Shown: positions 26,007 to 37,445 of the stretch, piece by piece
Layout: each line of letters begins with the position of its first letter
How positions within the stretch are numbered: position 1 is the stretch's first letter
NCBI GenBank assembly: GCA_021234535.1
Contig: CM037842.1
Span: 26,101,106-26,165,105 of the forward strand
DNA from: Stichopus chloronotus
Taxonomy: Eukaryota > Echinodermata > Holothuroidea > Aspidochirotida > Stichopodidae
DNA length: 64,000 nt
Direction of reading: 5' to 3'
Position numbers and translations under genes: made by a program
The notes under the pieces: generated by a model
Seen by the model: the letters and a program-made list of their open reading frames with translations, nothing else
Database searches by the model: none
Told to the model about the DNA's origin: nothing

Positions 26007-27405
26007 CAGGGTTTCTCCTGGGTTTTTCAGAGTATTAGGCGGTGAGGGCAAATTACTTGACGCCGCCATGAATTTTGGGTTCAAATCCGTACTTAGTAGG
26101 TTCTCGAAGAATGGGTGATTCTAGGATTTTGACCATGATATAAACAGTGCTAGAAAGAGAGTAAATCTCCAGGAGGGTAGTCACAATATAGTCGGATTTT
26201 CCGCCACTTACATGGCGCCGTAGGCGTCATTTGATAGTGAAACAATTGTCATACCAGCGTGGGGTCAATGGGCCTGCCATAGGGCCCCTTGAGGGGTCCA
26301 TGGGCGATTCCGGTAGGGGGTAGAGGGTGCACAGCACCCGGAAACTCAGCGATTTTAACGTTTTTAGATGTGTACGAATCATCTGAAATACATGCTAAAT
26401 TTCAACTCTTTAAGTTTTAACGGGTGAAAACATGATAGTCGTATCAGAATTGATATTGCTTCAAAATCAAAACGTTCTATGAAATGTTGCACATGTCATG
26501 TAGAGTAAAATGTATTACATACATTTTTGAAGTTGAAATGTCCCTAAAAGTTTCGTGAAAAGAATCACGTAAGATCGTGTGCACCCTTCTGAAATGTAAT
26601 CATATCCTAACACAGTGGGTGTATACTGAATAGCCTAACCACCCTGGCAATTCATATTTCCGTATGACAGGGAACAACCGACATTTTGTTAGTTGCAGGT
26701 CTCAGAGTTTTATTGTTTTGTTCATTGATCATAGTCACTTGTTTAGACTAAAAGTTTGAAGAAGTAGACTATTGGTTTCGCAAGGGTTTTGGACATACGT
26801 TCATTTTTGTATTTCTATGGGTTGCGATATGTCCGCTAGCTGTCATTCTGCAGATAATTTGCATATGCAGGCACGCCTAAGGCAGGCCTAAGCTTATGCT
26901 TTTTACTTGACATTGAATGTAGTAAAGGAGGTATACGTAGAATCCTCTGGAAACATTTGCCAACATTGTTTTTTCACATATATAACTTATATATTGACCA
27001 TGAGTAAAAAATAAGGACATTATATTACAGGAATAATAATTTACTTCAATTTTTGTTGAAGATTGAACGTGGATGGGGCATTTCGGATACACATTTGAAT
27101 GGATTTATTTACCAGTTATTTTCGGACGTAACTATTTAGGAAACCACATGTGTGATCTCTACCATTCTGTGATGGAATGTTCCAAACAAGTTGTGCATAA
27201 TATGTACAAGATAAATACGGCCAGAAGTTCAGAAGCGGATTTCCCGCGAGACGCAAAATTTCCCGGGAAGGAGCCTCCTGCTTCCCGCCTTTTTGCAGCC
27301 CTGTCATAAAAACACATGAGGCGGTAATTACCGTATTTTTTGGCGAGGCGGTCGTAAAAAGTTGCGAGGTGGCCGCCTCTGAATTAAGTACCAGGGGAAA
27401 ACCTG
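26007..27405. mobile_element. Non-autonomous hAT-like DNA transposon, copy A (1399 bp)
   Basis: Starts CAGGGTTTCTCCTGG and ends CCAGGGGAAAACCTG, whose reverse complement is CAGGTTTTCCCCTGG: terminal inverted repeats of about 15 bases with few mismatches. TGTAC precedes (26002-26006) and follows (27406-27410), a likely 5 bp target duplication, although the host minisatellite itself contains TGTAC. CAG termini with a 5 bp duplication fit the hAT5 subgroup. No transposase frame survives. GAGGCGG-rich stretches lie just inside both ends. It sits in intron 1 of the gene. Confidence 0.75.
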
Positions 27406-27588
27406 TGTACTGTAGTATGTACTGTAATAATTCATATGTACCATAATAATCCATATGTACTGTAATAATCCGTGTAGTGTAATAATCCCTCATCAAAATG
27501 CTCAGAGAATGAATCTGATGCAGCGTTAAATGTATTTAACGAGGACTATAAATAAAGATTAAATCTGATTGGTGTATTCTATTTAGTT
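27406..27588. repeat. Remainder of 18-19 bp array passing into degenerate 50 bp units
   Basis: ATTCATATGTACCATAATAATCC-type units continue to about 27490. AGAATGAATCTGAT and GGACTATAAATAAAGATTAA phrases follow, which are the left edge of the 50 bp minisatellite that resumes after copy B. Confidence 0.7.
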
Positions 27589-28909
27589 CAGGGTTTCCAT
27601 TGGGTTTTTCAGAGTACCCCTGTATGAGGCGGCGAGGGCGAATTGCTTGACGCCGCCATGAATTTCGGGTGCAAATCCATACTAAGTAGGTTCTCGAAGA
27701 TTAGGTGATTTTGACCATGGTATAAACAGGGTCGGAAAAAGTGTAAATTTTCCGGGAGACTAATTACCATATAGTCGGAGTTTCCCGCCAGACCTAACAT
27801 GGTGCCGAAGGCGTCATTCGATAGCGAAGCGATTGTCTTACCAGCGTGGAGTCAATGGGCCCACCATAGGGCCCCTTGTGGGGTTCATGGACGATTCCGG
27901 TAGGGGTCCAGGGTGCAAAGCAGCCGGAAACTCAGCGATTTAACGTTTTTAGACATATCCAAATCATTTGAAACCCATGCTTAATTTCAACTCTACAAGT
28001 TGAAAACTGTTACTGTATCAGGTGAAAACATGATAGTTCGATCAGAAAAAAATAATTGATATTGCTTCAAAATCAAAACGTTCTGTGAAATGTTGCACAT
28101 GTCATGTAGAGTAAACTGTATTACATACATTTTTGACATTGAAATGTCCCGAAAAGTTTCGTGAAAAGAATCGCGTAAGATCGTGCGCAGCCTTCCGAAA
28201 AATTTTAAGTAATGATATCCTAACGCAAAAGTAGTCACTTTAAAATGTTTGGACTAACGGTATGAAGAAGCAGACTATTGGTTTCATGAAGCGTTTTGGA
28301 CATAGAAATATGAGTTTGTTTTTGTATTTCTGTGGGTTGTGATATGTCCGCTAGCTGTCATACTGCAGATAATTTGCGCATGCAGGCGTGGCAGGCCTAA
28401 GCTTATGCTTTTTAATTGACATTGAATGGAGTAAAGGAGGTATACGTAGACTCTTCTGCAAACATTTCCCAACGGTTGTTTTTTCACATATATAACTTGT
28501 AAAATATTGATCATGGCTAAAAAATAAGGGTATTCTATTACACCAATAGTAATTTACTTCAATTTTTGTTGAAGATTGAAAGTGGATGGGTCATTTGGGA
28601 TACACATTTGATTGGATCTATTCACCAGTTATTTTCGGACTTAACTATTTAGGAAACCACATACATGTGTGATCTCTACCATTCTGTGATTGAAAGTTCG
28701 AAATGAGCATGGTATGTACAAGATAAACACGGCCAGAAGTACAGAAGCGGATTTCCCGCGAGACTTCCCGGTAAGGAGCCTCTGGCTTCCTGACTTTTTC
28801 CAGCCCTGGATGTAAACGTGTGAGGCGGTAATTACAGCATTTTTTGGTGAGGTGGTCTTAAAAGTTGCGAGGCGGCTGCCTCTGCAATTAAGTACCAGGG
28901 GAAACCCTG
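27589..28909. mobile_element. Non-autonomous hAT-like DNA transposon, copy B (1321 bp)
   Basis: Starts CAGGGTTTCCATTGG and ends CCAGGGGAAACCCTG (reverse complement CAGGGTTTCCCCTGG). It is flanked by TAGTT on both sides (27584-27588 and 28910-28914), a 5 bp target duplication that is clear because TAGTT is not part of the local repeat unit. It is collinear with copy A through most of its length (GAGGCGGCGAGGGC, ACGCCGCCATGAATTT, AAACTCAGCGATTT, CGGCCAGAAGT blocks), with small indels. No intact coding frame. Confidence 0.8.
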
Positions 28910-30615
28910 TAGTTACCCAGACTGTAACCAAAGAATGAATCCAATGGTAGTGCTCTGTGTACTAACTTTGACTATGAATCTGATCGCAGTACTACTGTAT
29001 GTAATAACCTGGACTATAAATAAAGAATGAACCTAATTGCAGTGCTATAACAATCCAGACTGTAAAAAAAGAATAAACCTGATCATACTGTAGTAAACTA
29101 GACTTTAAACAAAGACTGAATCAGATTGACGTACACTACTGTACAGTATGTAATAACCTACACTAAACATATGGAACGAATCTGACTACAGTGCTGTAAA
29201 TGTAATAACTTGGACTAAAAACAAAGAATGAAACGATCGTAGTGCTGCATGTAATAGCCTGGACTAAACAAGGGGTTAACCGGATCAAAGTAATATCTAT
29301 GTAATATCCTGGACTTTAAATAAAGAATGAATTTGATGGTAGTGCTATGAATGTAGTAACCAAGACTATAAACAAAGATTTAATCTGATCATACTGTATT
29401 TTCTGTATGTCCTGTAATAACCTGGACTTAAAACAAAGATAGAATCACGATAGAAAAGAAAATTTAGGGAACGATTGCAGTACTTTATGTAATAACCTGA
29501 GCTATACAGTACATACAGTATACTGTAAATGAAGAATGAATGACAGTGCATCATTGTATGTAACAACCCAGAGATTTAATGTGATCACAGTGCTGTATGC
29601 AGGGACTTGGACTATACTGTAAATGAATAATGAATCTGATCACATTTCTGTTTGTAGCTACCTGGACTACTGAATAACAAAGATTTAATCTGATCACAAT
29701 GCTGTATGTAAGGACCTAGACTATACTGTAAATCAAGAATGAATCTGATCACATTACTGTATGTAATAACCTGGACTATTAACAAAGAATGAATCTGATC
29801 ACAATACATGTAGTATTCTGGGATATAAACAAAGAATGAATCTGATCACATTACTGTATGTAATAACCGGGACTTTAAACAAAGAATGAATTTGTTCACA
29901 TTACTGTATGTAATTACCTGGACTATAAACAAAGAATGAATCTGATTACATTGCTGTATGCAATAATCTGGACTATAAACAAAGAATGAATCTGATCACA
30001 TCACTTTATGTAATAATCTGTTATATAAACAAACAATGAACCTGATCACATCACTGTGTGTAATAATCTATACTGTAAGCAAAGAATGAATCTGATCACA
30101 TTACTGTATGTAATAATTTTTTATATAAACAAACAATGAATCTGATCACATTACTGTGTGTAATTATCTATACTGTAAACAAAGAATGAATCTGATCACA
30201 TTGCTGTATGTATAATCTAGACTATAAACAAAGAATGGATTTGATCACAATACTGTATGTAATAATCTGGACTATAAACAAAGAATGAATCAGATCACAT
30301 TGATGTACATAATAATCTGGACTATAAACAAAGAATGAATTTGATCATACTACTGAATGTAATAACCTGGACTGTAAACAAAGAATGAATCTGATCACAA
30401 TACTGTATGCAATAATTTGGATTATAAACAAAAAATGAATCTGATCACATTACCGTCTGTAATAACCTAGACTTAAAACAAGAATGAACCTGATCACAAT
30501 ACTTTATGCAATAATCTGGACTACAAACAAAAATGAATCGGATCACATTGCTGCATGTAATAACCTGAACTATAAACAATGAATGAATATGAACACAGTA
30601 CTGTATGCAATAACA
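28910..30615. repeat. Minisatellite of about 50 bp, about 33 units
   Basis: The unit reads approximately TGTAATAACCTGGACTATAA, then ACAAAGAATGAATCTGATCA, then CATTACTGTA. The left half (28.9-29.7 kb) is diverged with irregular spacing. The right half (about 29.78-30.6 kb) keeps a near-constant 50 bp step. The unit shares TGTAATAA with the neighbouring 18-19 bp array. It lies wholly in intron 1. Confidence 0.9.
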
Positions 30616-31751
30616 TTTCAGGTAGTATCAATATCTCTAAAGTCGCACGTTCATGGTGTGTCAGTGTGAGAAAATATATTGACCTACTCTGTGCGTTCCT
30701 TTGGTACTGGAGGTCCTGTTTTTGGTTAAAGAGATTCTCTACCCTACAGTGCCCGCCCCCTTCAATGTTCCTTTATTTGATAAAGATCATAGTTTTCATA
30801 TTTACTGCTAACTTCAACCTCACTGTACTGTGGCTCCTCGTGCAGTTTATTACATTTTCACTAGAGCAGCTCTTTCCACCATCACCCACCCCCCCCCTCC
30901 CCCTCTTGAGCTGCCCCTATATATCACACAGTGTATTATACTCAGATACAGGTCAGTCCACCACTTTGCCACAAGTCAAATCTCATAATTTCATACCCTA
31001 AAGTTACAGTGTGTTACAGTACTTAGTCCAGAATGTGAATTTGTTACAAGTTTTTGAAATCTGTACACGAGTGTTCTGAGCAAGTTTGTCCTCTTTGCAC
31101 TTCAGAACTGCTTACCTTTTAGCCTTTATCGAACGGTGTGTTCATGTATATATGTTACCACTTTCAGCTGTTCATTAGAAGCTGACTTGATTGGTCTGGT
31201 TTTAATTACTCTCACAGCACAGTTCTCTTTGTATGTTTTGTTTTCTGTCAGTCAAAGTAATTTGATTGTTTCAAGTTCCAGACGTGTGTCCAATTAGCAA
31301 GTTTTCTGTCGCTGAATTGATTCTACTGCAGGTTGCTGTCTGTTTTCGTCGGTGATTCTGTCTCGGTTGCTTAGCATCCGATCCAGCACATGTGCCTTCA
31401 GGAACGAATTAATTCTGTCAATACAGTGCTCGTTTGCTCGATTTACTGATTTGTATCACAATGTATGACATGTTATTGTAAATAACTTTATTTTAATCTT
31501 CAGGTAGATCTGTTTGTCTGCTGTAGACCATTTCACATTTTGCAAAGTCAGCTTTGTTCAGCACAGAATATGTTTCAGTTGAAAATTAAATTCAATACTG
31601 CAGCCTTCCAAGTTTAATACACCTGTATGCAAAGTGGTAGTTATTCTGTGAAGCTTTGTACTATTTAAATTTTATTAAAATTTTTGATTAGTTGGGTTCA
31701 TTAACCAAGTTAATTGTTTTTTCCCTTTCTCTCTTTTCCTCTTCCTCTCAG

Positions 31752-31814
31752 TGGAGAATCTCGGACTTGGACTCCTGAGGGAAATTATCAACTCCCTACA
31801 GCATATTGTGACAG
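31752..31814 (+). CDS. Coding exon 2: start of C-terminal helix (residues 298-318)
   Basis: This 63-base exon lies between a long pyrimidine tract ending cctctcag and the donor gtagga. With the last T of exon 1 its first two bases make Leu298. It then reads ENLGLGLLREIINSLQHIVT, a leucine/isoleucine-rich amphipathic stretch (L306, I309, L313, V317) that starts a helix continued by exon 3. Exon 2 is a multiple of three, so skipping it would keep the frame and remove 21 residues of the helix. The exon is short, so it rests on splice signals and phase rather than on length. Confidence 0.75.
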
Positions 31815-33901
31815 GTAGGAGTTCAGCTGTGTTCGCAACAATTGCAAAACTTCTCACACAATCAAAATGTACAATGTAATGTGTAAAACAGTTTCGTTGA
31901 GAGGTTCATACATGGAAATTTGTAACTTTTCCTGACAGAGGGGTATGAAGTAATGCATGTAAAATGTGCTGTTGACAGACTTGTTGGTCTAACTGTATAT
32001 AAAATACCATCTTGCGGTCAGGCGTATACAGTAGCCAGTAATTCGTCAAAGGTGTGCGAAACCTGTTGACAGACATTTTGAGTGTTGTCCCACCTTTGGT
32101 TTGTGCAAAGTGCACAATGAAAGTTTGCGCCAAAACACCACAGATCTGTGGAAATCACACGTCACACCTTGTAAGTTGCCTTTTAACTATGCTGCTATGT
32201 ATTTTTTCGTTGCATCTATGAGAACGTGTAGCCCTACTGCTTAAAAAACGGGACATCAAAAAATAGAGTTAAGATGAAAACATTTAATATACCAAAAGAT
32301 ATATGCTCAAGGGAGGGCCACAGTCACTAACTCCTCTTCCTTGGCAACAGACTTTCCTGTGATCACTAGTGTGAAAATGCAAGTCTGCTTGAAGTACAAC
32401 TATACAATGAAGTGAATAATGCTGTAACATATCAGTTGCGTGCTTACATTTACTGTGTTAAAGACAAGTATTACTTCTTTGCTGGTGAACATCCAAACTA
32501 TTGTACAGTAGGTTCGTTTTGGGATTTACGATGTATTTACCTCAAGGTATGTGAAGTACAGTATCCCTGCCGCTTCACAAAAGGGGTATTTCATTAATAA
32601 GGTGTGTGGCCTCTGAATCGCCCCTCTGTCAGGAAAGTAACTTCTTTTACCATATATGTTTATTTTGTTAGATTTGGTTTAAGTTCACCATAAATCTCTC
32701 ACATCAAAGTTGTTTCCTTGAATTGTTTCTCATGTGCTGTGCCGTACTCTGCCAGTGCTATATTCAGTCCACGTGTCTTTTTCCTCATGAATTTACTTTT
32801 GAACTTAAAGTGGAACAAAGTTTTACAACATCCCAGGTTTAATTGCTTATCGTAGCTTTCTGCACTTATTTCAAATTCTGTTCGAGATCTATGCACAGAA
32901 AAATACAGAACCTACGAAAAGAACTGAGCATCTTGGAACAAACCCTCAATACAAATAGATGAAACTGGAGCGATGGCGACAAAACCGTCTACCGTGGGAC
33001 AGAAATGCCTCAAGCTTGGCTCTGCGTTGTTTATTTCTGTTTCCAGTCCTAAGTCCATCCCATGAGGCAATTGGTGGATTTGTTTCGGCAGATCGTTTAT
33101 TTGCGTTGTGACTCCTTCAAATCTACCCCCAGAGGGAGCCTTCTTTTGTTTCTGTTTTAGAATCAGAAGAAAGACTGATGCTAAACCGTGACCCTTAAAG
33201 GAAATAGAAAGTTTGAAACAACCACCATTAATCTCTGCATTAATTAGTCTCATTGGCAGGGAAGTTAATGGCAGAATACTTTGTGCTGAATATCTAATAG
33301 AAAAGCTACAATATCTTCAATTCTGCACGTCGTTGCCCTCCAGTTTTAGCGGTGCTTCTCCATGCTCTGTTTAGATTCATAAGTGAAAATTGATGGAGTG
33401 AGTAAAACGCACATGTATCGGATCATAATGGATACCATTATTTACTGAACTTTTTGTTTGTGTGATGTATTTTGCTCCGACAAGTCTATAACACTGTAAT
33501 GTGTGCTTGTTTATACCTTTCCAAGGAAGTATTTAGTAAAATAAAATATTGGATGAACTTGAACTTTTTGCTTGACTTGATATTTAACCTACCTTGAGGC
33601 AATCACTTCACTTCCACACTACCATACCAATAACAAAAGGAATTGTGTCCCAGCTAGTTCCTGGCTATAACTGTTTTGGCCATGCCCCACCCTTCAAAGT
33701 TCACACACTCTTTTTCTTTTTACTTTTCTTTTTACCCCCATGCGTCTGTCAAAGTCTTTAGAATAAACAGCAAATTGGTCTTCAAGAATGAGAGCTTCTA
33801 CCCTACAAAACTTTCACCATAACTCTTAAATCCTTTTCTACCTAATGTTGTTCCTACTGGCTCTATCTTATCTAATGGGCAAATCTCTCTTCCTCTTTCA
33901 G

Positions 33902-34047
33902 AGACATCGACAGACCTGGTTTCACTTCTTGAAGAGCGGGACAATCTGAAACATGAAAACGACACCAGGCACATCACCATCCAAAAGCTTGTGCAGCTCA
34001 AGACCGTCGCCCTCAAGTCCTCGAGCCCGACCCTGCCAAGGAAGTGA
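33902..34047 (+). CDS. Terminal coding exon 3: coiled-coil-like C-terminus ending LPRK (residues 319-366)
   Basis: The acceptor is cttcctctttcag. The exon-2 overhang G plus AG makes Glu319. The exon then encodes TSTDLVSLLEERDNLKHEND and continues to a basic, Ser/Pro-rich tail ending SSSPTLPRK before TGA (34045-34047). Hydrophobic residues at a/d-like spacing (L324, L327/L328, L334, I345, L348, L351) and many charged residues suggest a short coiled coil used for dimerisation or partner binding. That is inference. The opposite strand is also open over much of this exon, but that frame lacks sensible splice signals. GC content is visibly higher than in the flanking intron and 3' sequence. Confidence 0.8.
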
Positions 34048-36480
34048 GAAGCCGCCGAAGTGAATCGATCGAAGGGTAAAGGCAAATATCTTTAATGGAA
34101 AACAGTGACAGATGCCTTTAAGACATGTGCGATGGCACAGTTTGCCTGAGAGAGGCCCACTGACTGCTAGTCAAAGCATACAAGTCATGAAATGGAAAAA
34201 AGTGATTGCTGTCTTTTAAAGCTGAAATATGAGTAGAGATTTTGTCATATTTTGCAACTGAAAATCAAATATGTTATAGCCACTACAAAAACATTGCTTA
34301 AGCTCCCTTTTTGCGTACATGAATATTCAATTCCATTTCCATTTGTACAGCCAATCCTCACATGATACCATACATGTTTAGTTTATCCCTTCTAGAGAGG
34401 AACCTACCCTATTAAACCATTACGGTATTTCTGACTATCACGTCCATGTTGTATCATGTAGAAAGATTCTTCTTGAGCCATGATTTTAGCACATTATGGA
34501 AATTCTGTGAGGAATATGTGATTTGTCTGTTTGATTTCAAGTAACAGTGACTAACCGATGTGAATGGCAATGCCTTAAAACTGAAAGTCGAACCCTCAAG
34601 TTCTTAAAGCAAAGATGATACACATGAATTGGCAAGTATAAATTTAAGTGTCTGCATATCTGAATTCCAACATAGTCAAACTCAGAGTGCTTTGATCAAG
34701 TTTAAATGTTGAAGGTAATACGGAAACTGATAGTTTGGTAACATTGATAGTCACTCTGCAGTTTTTTTTTTTGTTTTTTTTTTTATTGAGGGTATCATTA
34801 ATGGAAAGAAGTTCAGTCTTGCCAAGTGCATAATCTATTACCCTAACTTTAAAAATTGAAAGTTCACCATGTTGAACAATATCTGTGATTTAAATACCGG
34901 ACCAAAAACAATGACACAAGAGTGACCAATCAAGTATTTGATTCATGTTTATTGTCAGGATTGTGTGACGCTCTTTTTCGGAGGAATCATCCGTATTGGA
35001 AATTGCAAATGAGGAATACTTAAGTTTGCTCTTATAACAGATGCATGTGATAAGATTGATGCAAGGACCACTCAAAACATAAAGAGAAAGCAATTAAAGT
35101 TCAGTCACTGCTCAGGACAAGGTTTGGGTACCTCAAAGCTGCACTTCTGTATGCAGAGATGTGTGTAATGTGCTCAAAGTCATGTTATGAGGTGGTCCAT
35201 GTGGCTTTAAGGTCAAACATTGTTTTTGTATTTGGTTAATCACAAAACTGATTAGTCCAGGGAGACTTAATGCCATGTAGGCTCAAACTACTTCACTGGT
35301 ACCCTGCGATAGAATTTTAAAACGTACTTAGTCACAAAGTTAAGATGAACTATGTATCAACATCCCTGAAACTATACACCAACCTCCTTCAAAACTATAT
35401 GTCAACATCTTAGAAACACTTCTTCAACATTCTTCTAAGTAGGTACACCAACATCCGTGCAATTTGTTCCTGCTTATTTATACGCCTGTTTTTCAAACAC
35501 CAATCTTCACTGCTTCGTCGTTTATTCTGTTTTTCTTTTTTTCTCTTAATGAAGAGTCAGCTCATGCCCTAGTTCTTACACTTTTGTTTCTACGTTACAA
35601 CATTTGGAGCAGGTGTATATGCCAGGTCTTGTACCATAAATGTGGCCTGTTTTAACTTTCTTCATTACTTTTGCTCCATTTCCAGGTATCACCTTTTTTT
35701 TCTTTGTATCCCCACGACATTTTGATGTGCTGTTTTGTCATGTTTTAGCATCCTGCTTTGGAAACGTCCTAATGTATCTCGTTTTATATCTGTAACTTGC
35801 ATCGCAGTATCAAGGAATTTTCGCTAAGCAACTATTTTATTTTTACTCTTCTTTCCTCTGTTGTTTTAATTTTTATTTTGTTTCGTTTACAATGCAGAAA
35901 GAAGTTTTGTGAACCTTCAGGGGAGGTTATTTTTGGAATAATTGAATGTGTTAGCAGGCCAAAGAGGTATTGTAAGAATAACAGCCAACATGAAAACATT
36001 CTAACCAGTATTATAAAAAGAGTTGTATTTAAAAATATTAAACTTTTAAGGACAGGGTTGTATACTGTATGTCAGTGATGTAATAGTGCCTTTACAATAC
36101 TTAAAAACTAAGATACTTTTGGTTTATGTGTGCTAGCTGTTGTTGTTGTAATGACTTTAACCTTTTGAAAGATACTGGAGGTTTTGGTTGACTCATTTTA
36201 GTTCCTTTTTTTTTCTCAGTGATTTTGTGAAGTAAATGGTATGTGTACGAAAGAGAAAATAGTTTAATTAAGATCTGTGATGACCCTTCATGCAAAAAGT
36301 CAGTGTTTGGAATAGATCTTAGTTTGCACTGGAAGGGTCCTGTAAATTAAACTATTACAATGCAAAACTCTCCCCCCCCCCTTTATTTTTTCACCATCAA
36401 GGGCGGAGAATCTTTTATGTTTCCACAATTATTAGAAACATTTTTCTATTTTTGGCAGTGTTAGTGGCCACTCTATGATC
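34048..36480. other. Downstream flank / probable 3' UTR of the gene
   Basis: No open frame of note. Long T runs near 34760-34785. ATTAAA-type words occur at about 36037 and 36346, but I cannot tell which, if any, is the polyadenylation signal. C-run near 36370. Confidence 0.4.
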
Positions 36481-36529
36481 TCTGTCAAAATATTTTGGTC
36501 ATTTTTTACAAGTATTGAAGAACACACAT

Positions 36530-36943
36530 ACTGTATGTTACATGAATTGATCAACACACTGTATTTTATGTTGATCAACACACTGAATTTTATGGATAGT
36601 AAGGAACAAACATGCCTCATTTGACATACTATGTAGACAGTAGTCAACAAACAGGCATTAATCAACACAATATGAATGCATACATCAACTCACATGTGTT
36701 TATCAACACTTACATTGGTCAACGTAGTAGTTGATCAATAGACATGCCTTAATTAACTGACACACTGTGTTCACAGTAATCAACAAGCATGTATTGCTCG
36801 ACATACTTTAAATACATTAATCAACTCACATGGTTTATCAACACTTACATTAATCAACATACATGCATAATCAACAACCATTCCTCAATCCCCATACTGT
36901 ATACACACTGTGATCAACAAGCATGCATTGTTCGACATACGTT
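36530..36943. repeat. Degenerate ATCAACA/CATGC tandem repeat, left part
   Basis: Repeated phrases such as GATCAACACACTG, AATCAACAAACATGC and TCAACACTTACATT(A/G)(A/G)TCAAC, many spaced 40-60 bases. The same repeat resumes at about 37210-37440 after an inserted element. Confidence 0.65.
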
Positions 36944-37208
36944 AAGGCACGGTCCCACCAGCGCAATTCAAACACACGATCGACTTTCAACTAAACTAGT
37001 GAAATTTCAGTCGAATGTAAAAGCTGTTTGGAGTAGAACAGCGTCATGTTTTCTTCCAACAGTGGTTGTTCTGAATGGGTGAATTGATTTCCAAGTTAAT
37101 ATTTGGGATCCAGTCCATCAACGTAAACGACAATCGTGTGAATATAGTCGTGAGATATAAGTTGAAAGCTGAATTATGTGTTGAATGGTGCTAGTGCGAC
37201 CTGACCTT
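36944..37208. mobile_element. TIR element, AAGGCACGGTCCCAC family (265 bp), copy 1
   Basis: Begins AAGGCACGGTCCCACCAGCG and ends CACTAGC-type inverted terminus ...CTAGTGCGACCTGACCTT (reverse complement AAGGTCAGGTCGCACTAG). It interrupts the ATCAACA array. The interior (CGACTTTCAACTAAACTAGTG) matches the interior of the 56776-57012 element, so the two are one family. No clean target duplication was seen. Confidence 0.65.
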
Positions 37209-37445
37209 CAAATTCATTATTCAGTTCACATGGTTTATCAGTACTTAAATTAATCATTATACTGAACATGCATTTAAATCAACAAACATGCCTCGATCCA
37301 AATACTGTATAGACAGTAATCAACAAACATGCGTTCTGTAATAGCAGTAATCAACTAACATGGGTTGTCAAACATTTGCATCCATCAAAACTTGTGTTTG
37401 TTCAGCAAACATGTTTATAATCAACCTACATACAGTACATTTGTC
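37209..37445. repeat. Degenerate ATCAACA/CATGC tandem repeat, right part
   Basis: Continuation of the repeat left of the 265 bp element (CACATGGTTTATCAGTACTT, AATCAACAAACATGC). Confidence 0.6.

Larger units (their letters stand above)
24946..34047 (+). other. Three-exon protein-coding locus, family not recognised
   Basis: Three exons join without frame conflict: 24946-25868, 31752-31814 and 33902-34047. Donors read AAT|gtaagt and ACAG|gtagga. All three acceptors follow pyrimidine-rich tracts, ending tttcccag, tcctctcag and ctctttcag. Exon 1 ends one base into a codon, exon 2 (63 bases) keeps that phase, and exon 3 completes the codon and runs to TGA at 34045-34047. The predicted product is 366 residues from the ATG at 24977. 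Introns are 5883 and 2087 bases. Intron 1 is filled by minisatellites and two hAT-like elements; the rest of it and intron 2 show nothing else. Further upstream exons are likely, because exon 1 opens with an acceptor, but I could not locate them. I could not choose a polyadenylation signal. The family is unknown to me. Confidence 0.75.

Noticed and set aside
27116..28931. Minus-strand frames within the hAT-like copies (27116-27496, 28641-28931)
   Set aside because: They are interrupted differently in the two copies, cross the element ends, and carry no transposase motif.
28910..30615. CRISPR-like array
   Set aside because: The whole 50 bp unit repeats without unique spacers, and the sequence lies in an animal gene intron. 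It is a minisatellite.
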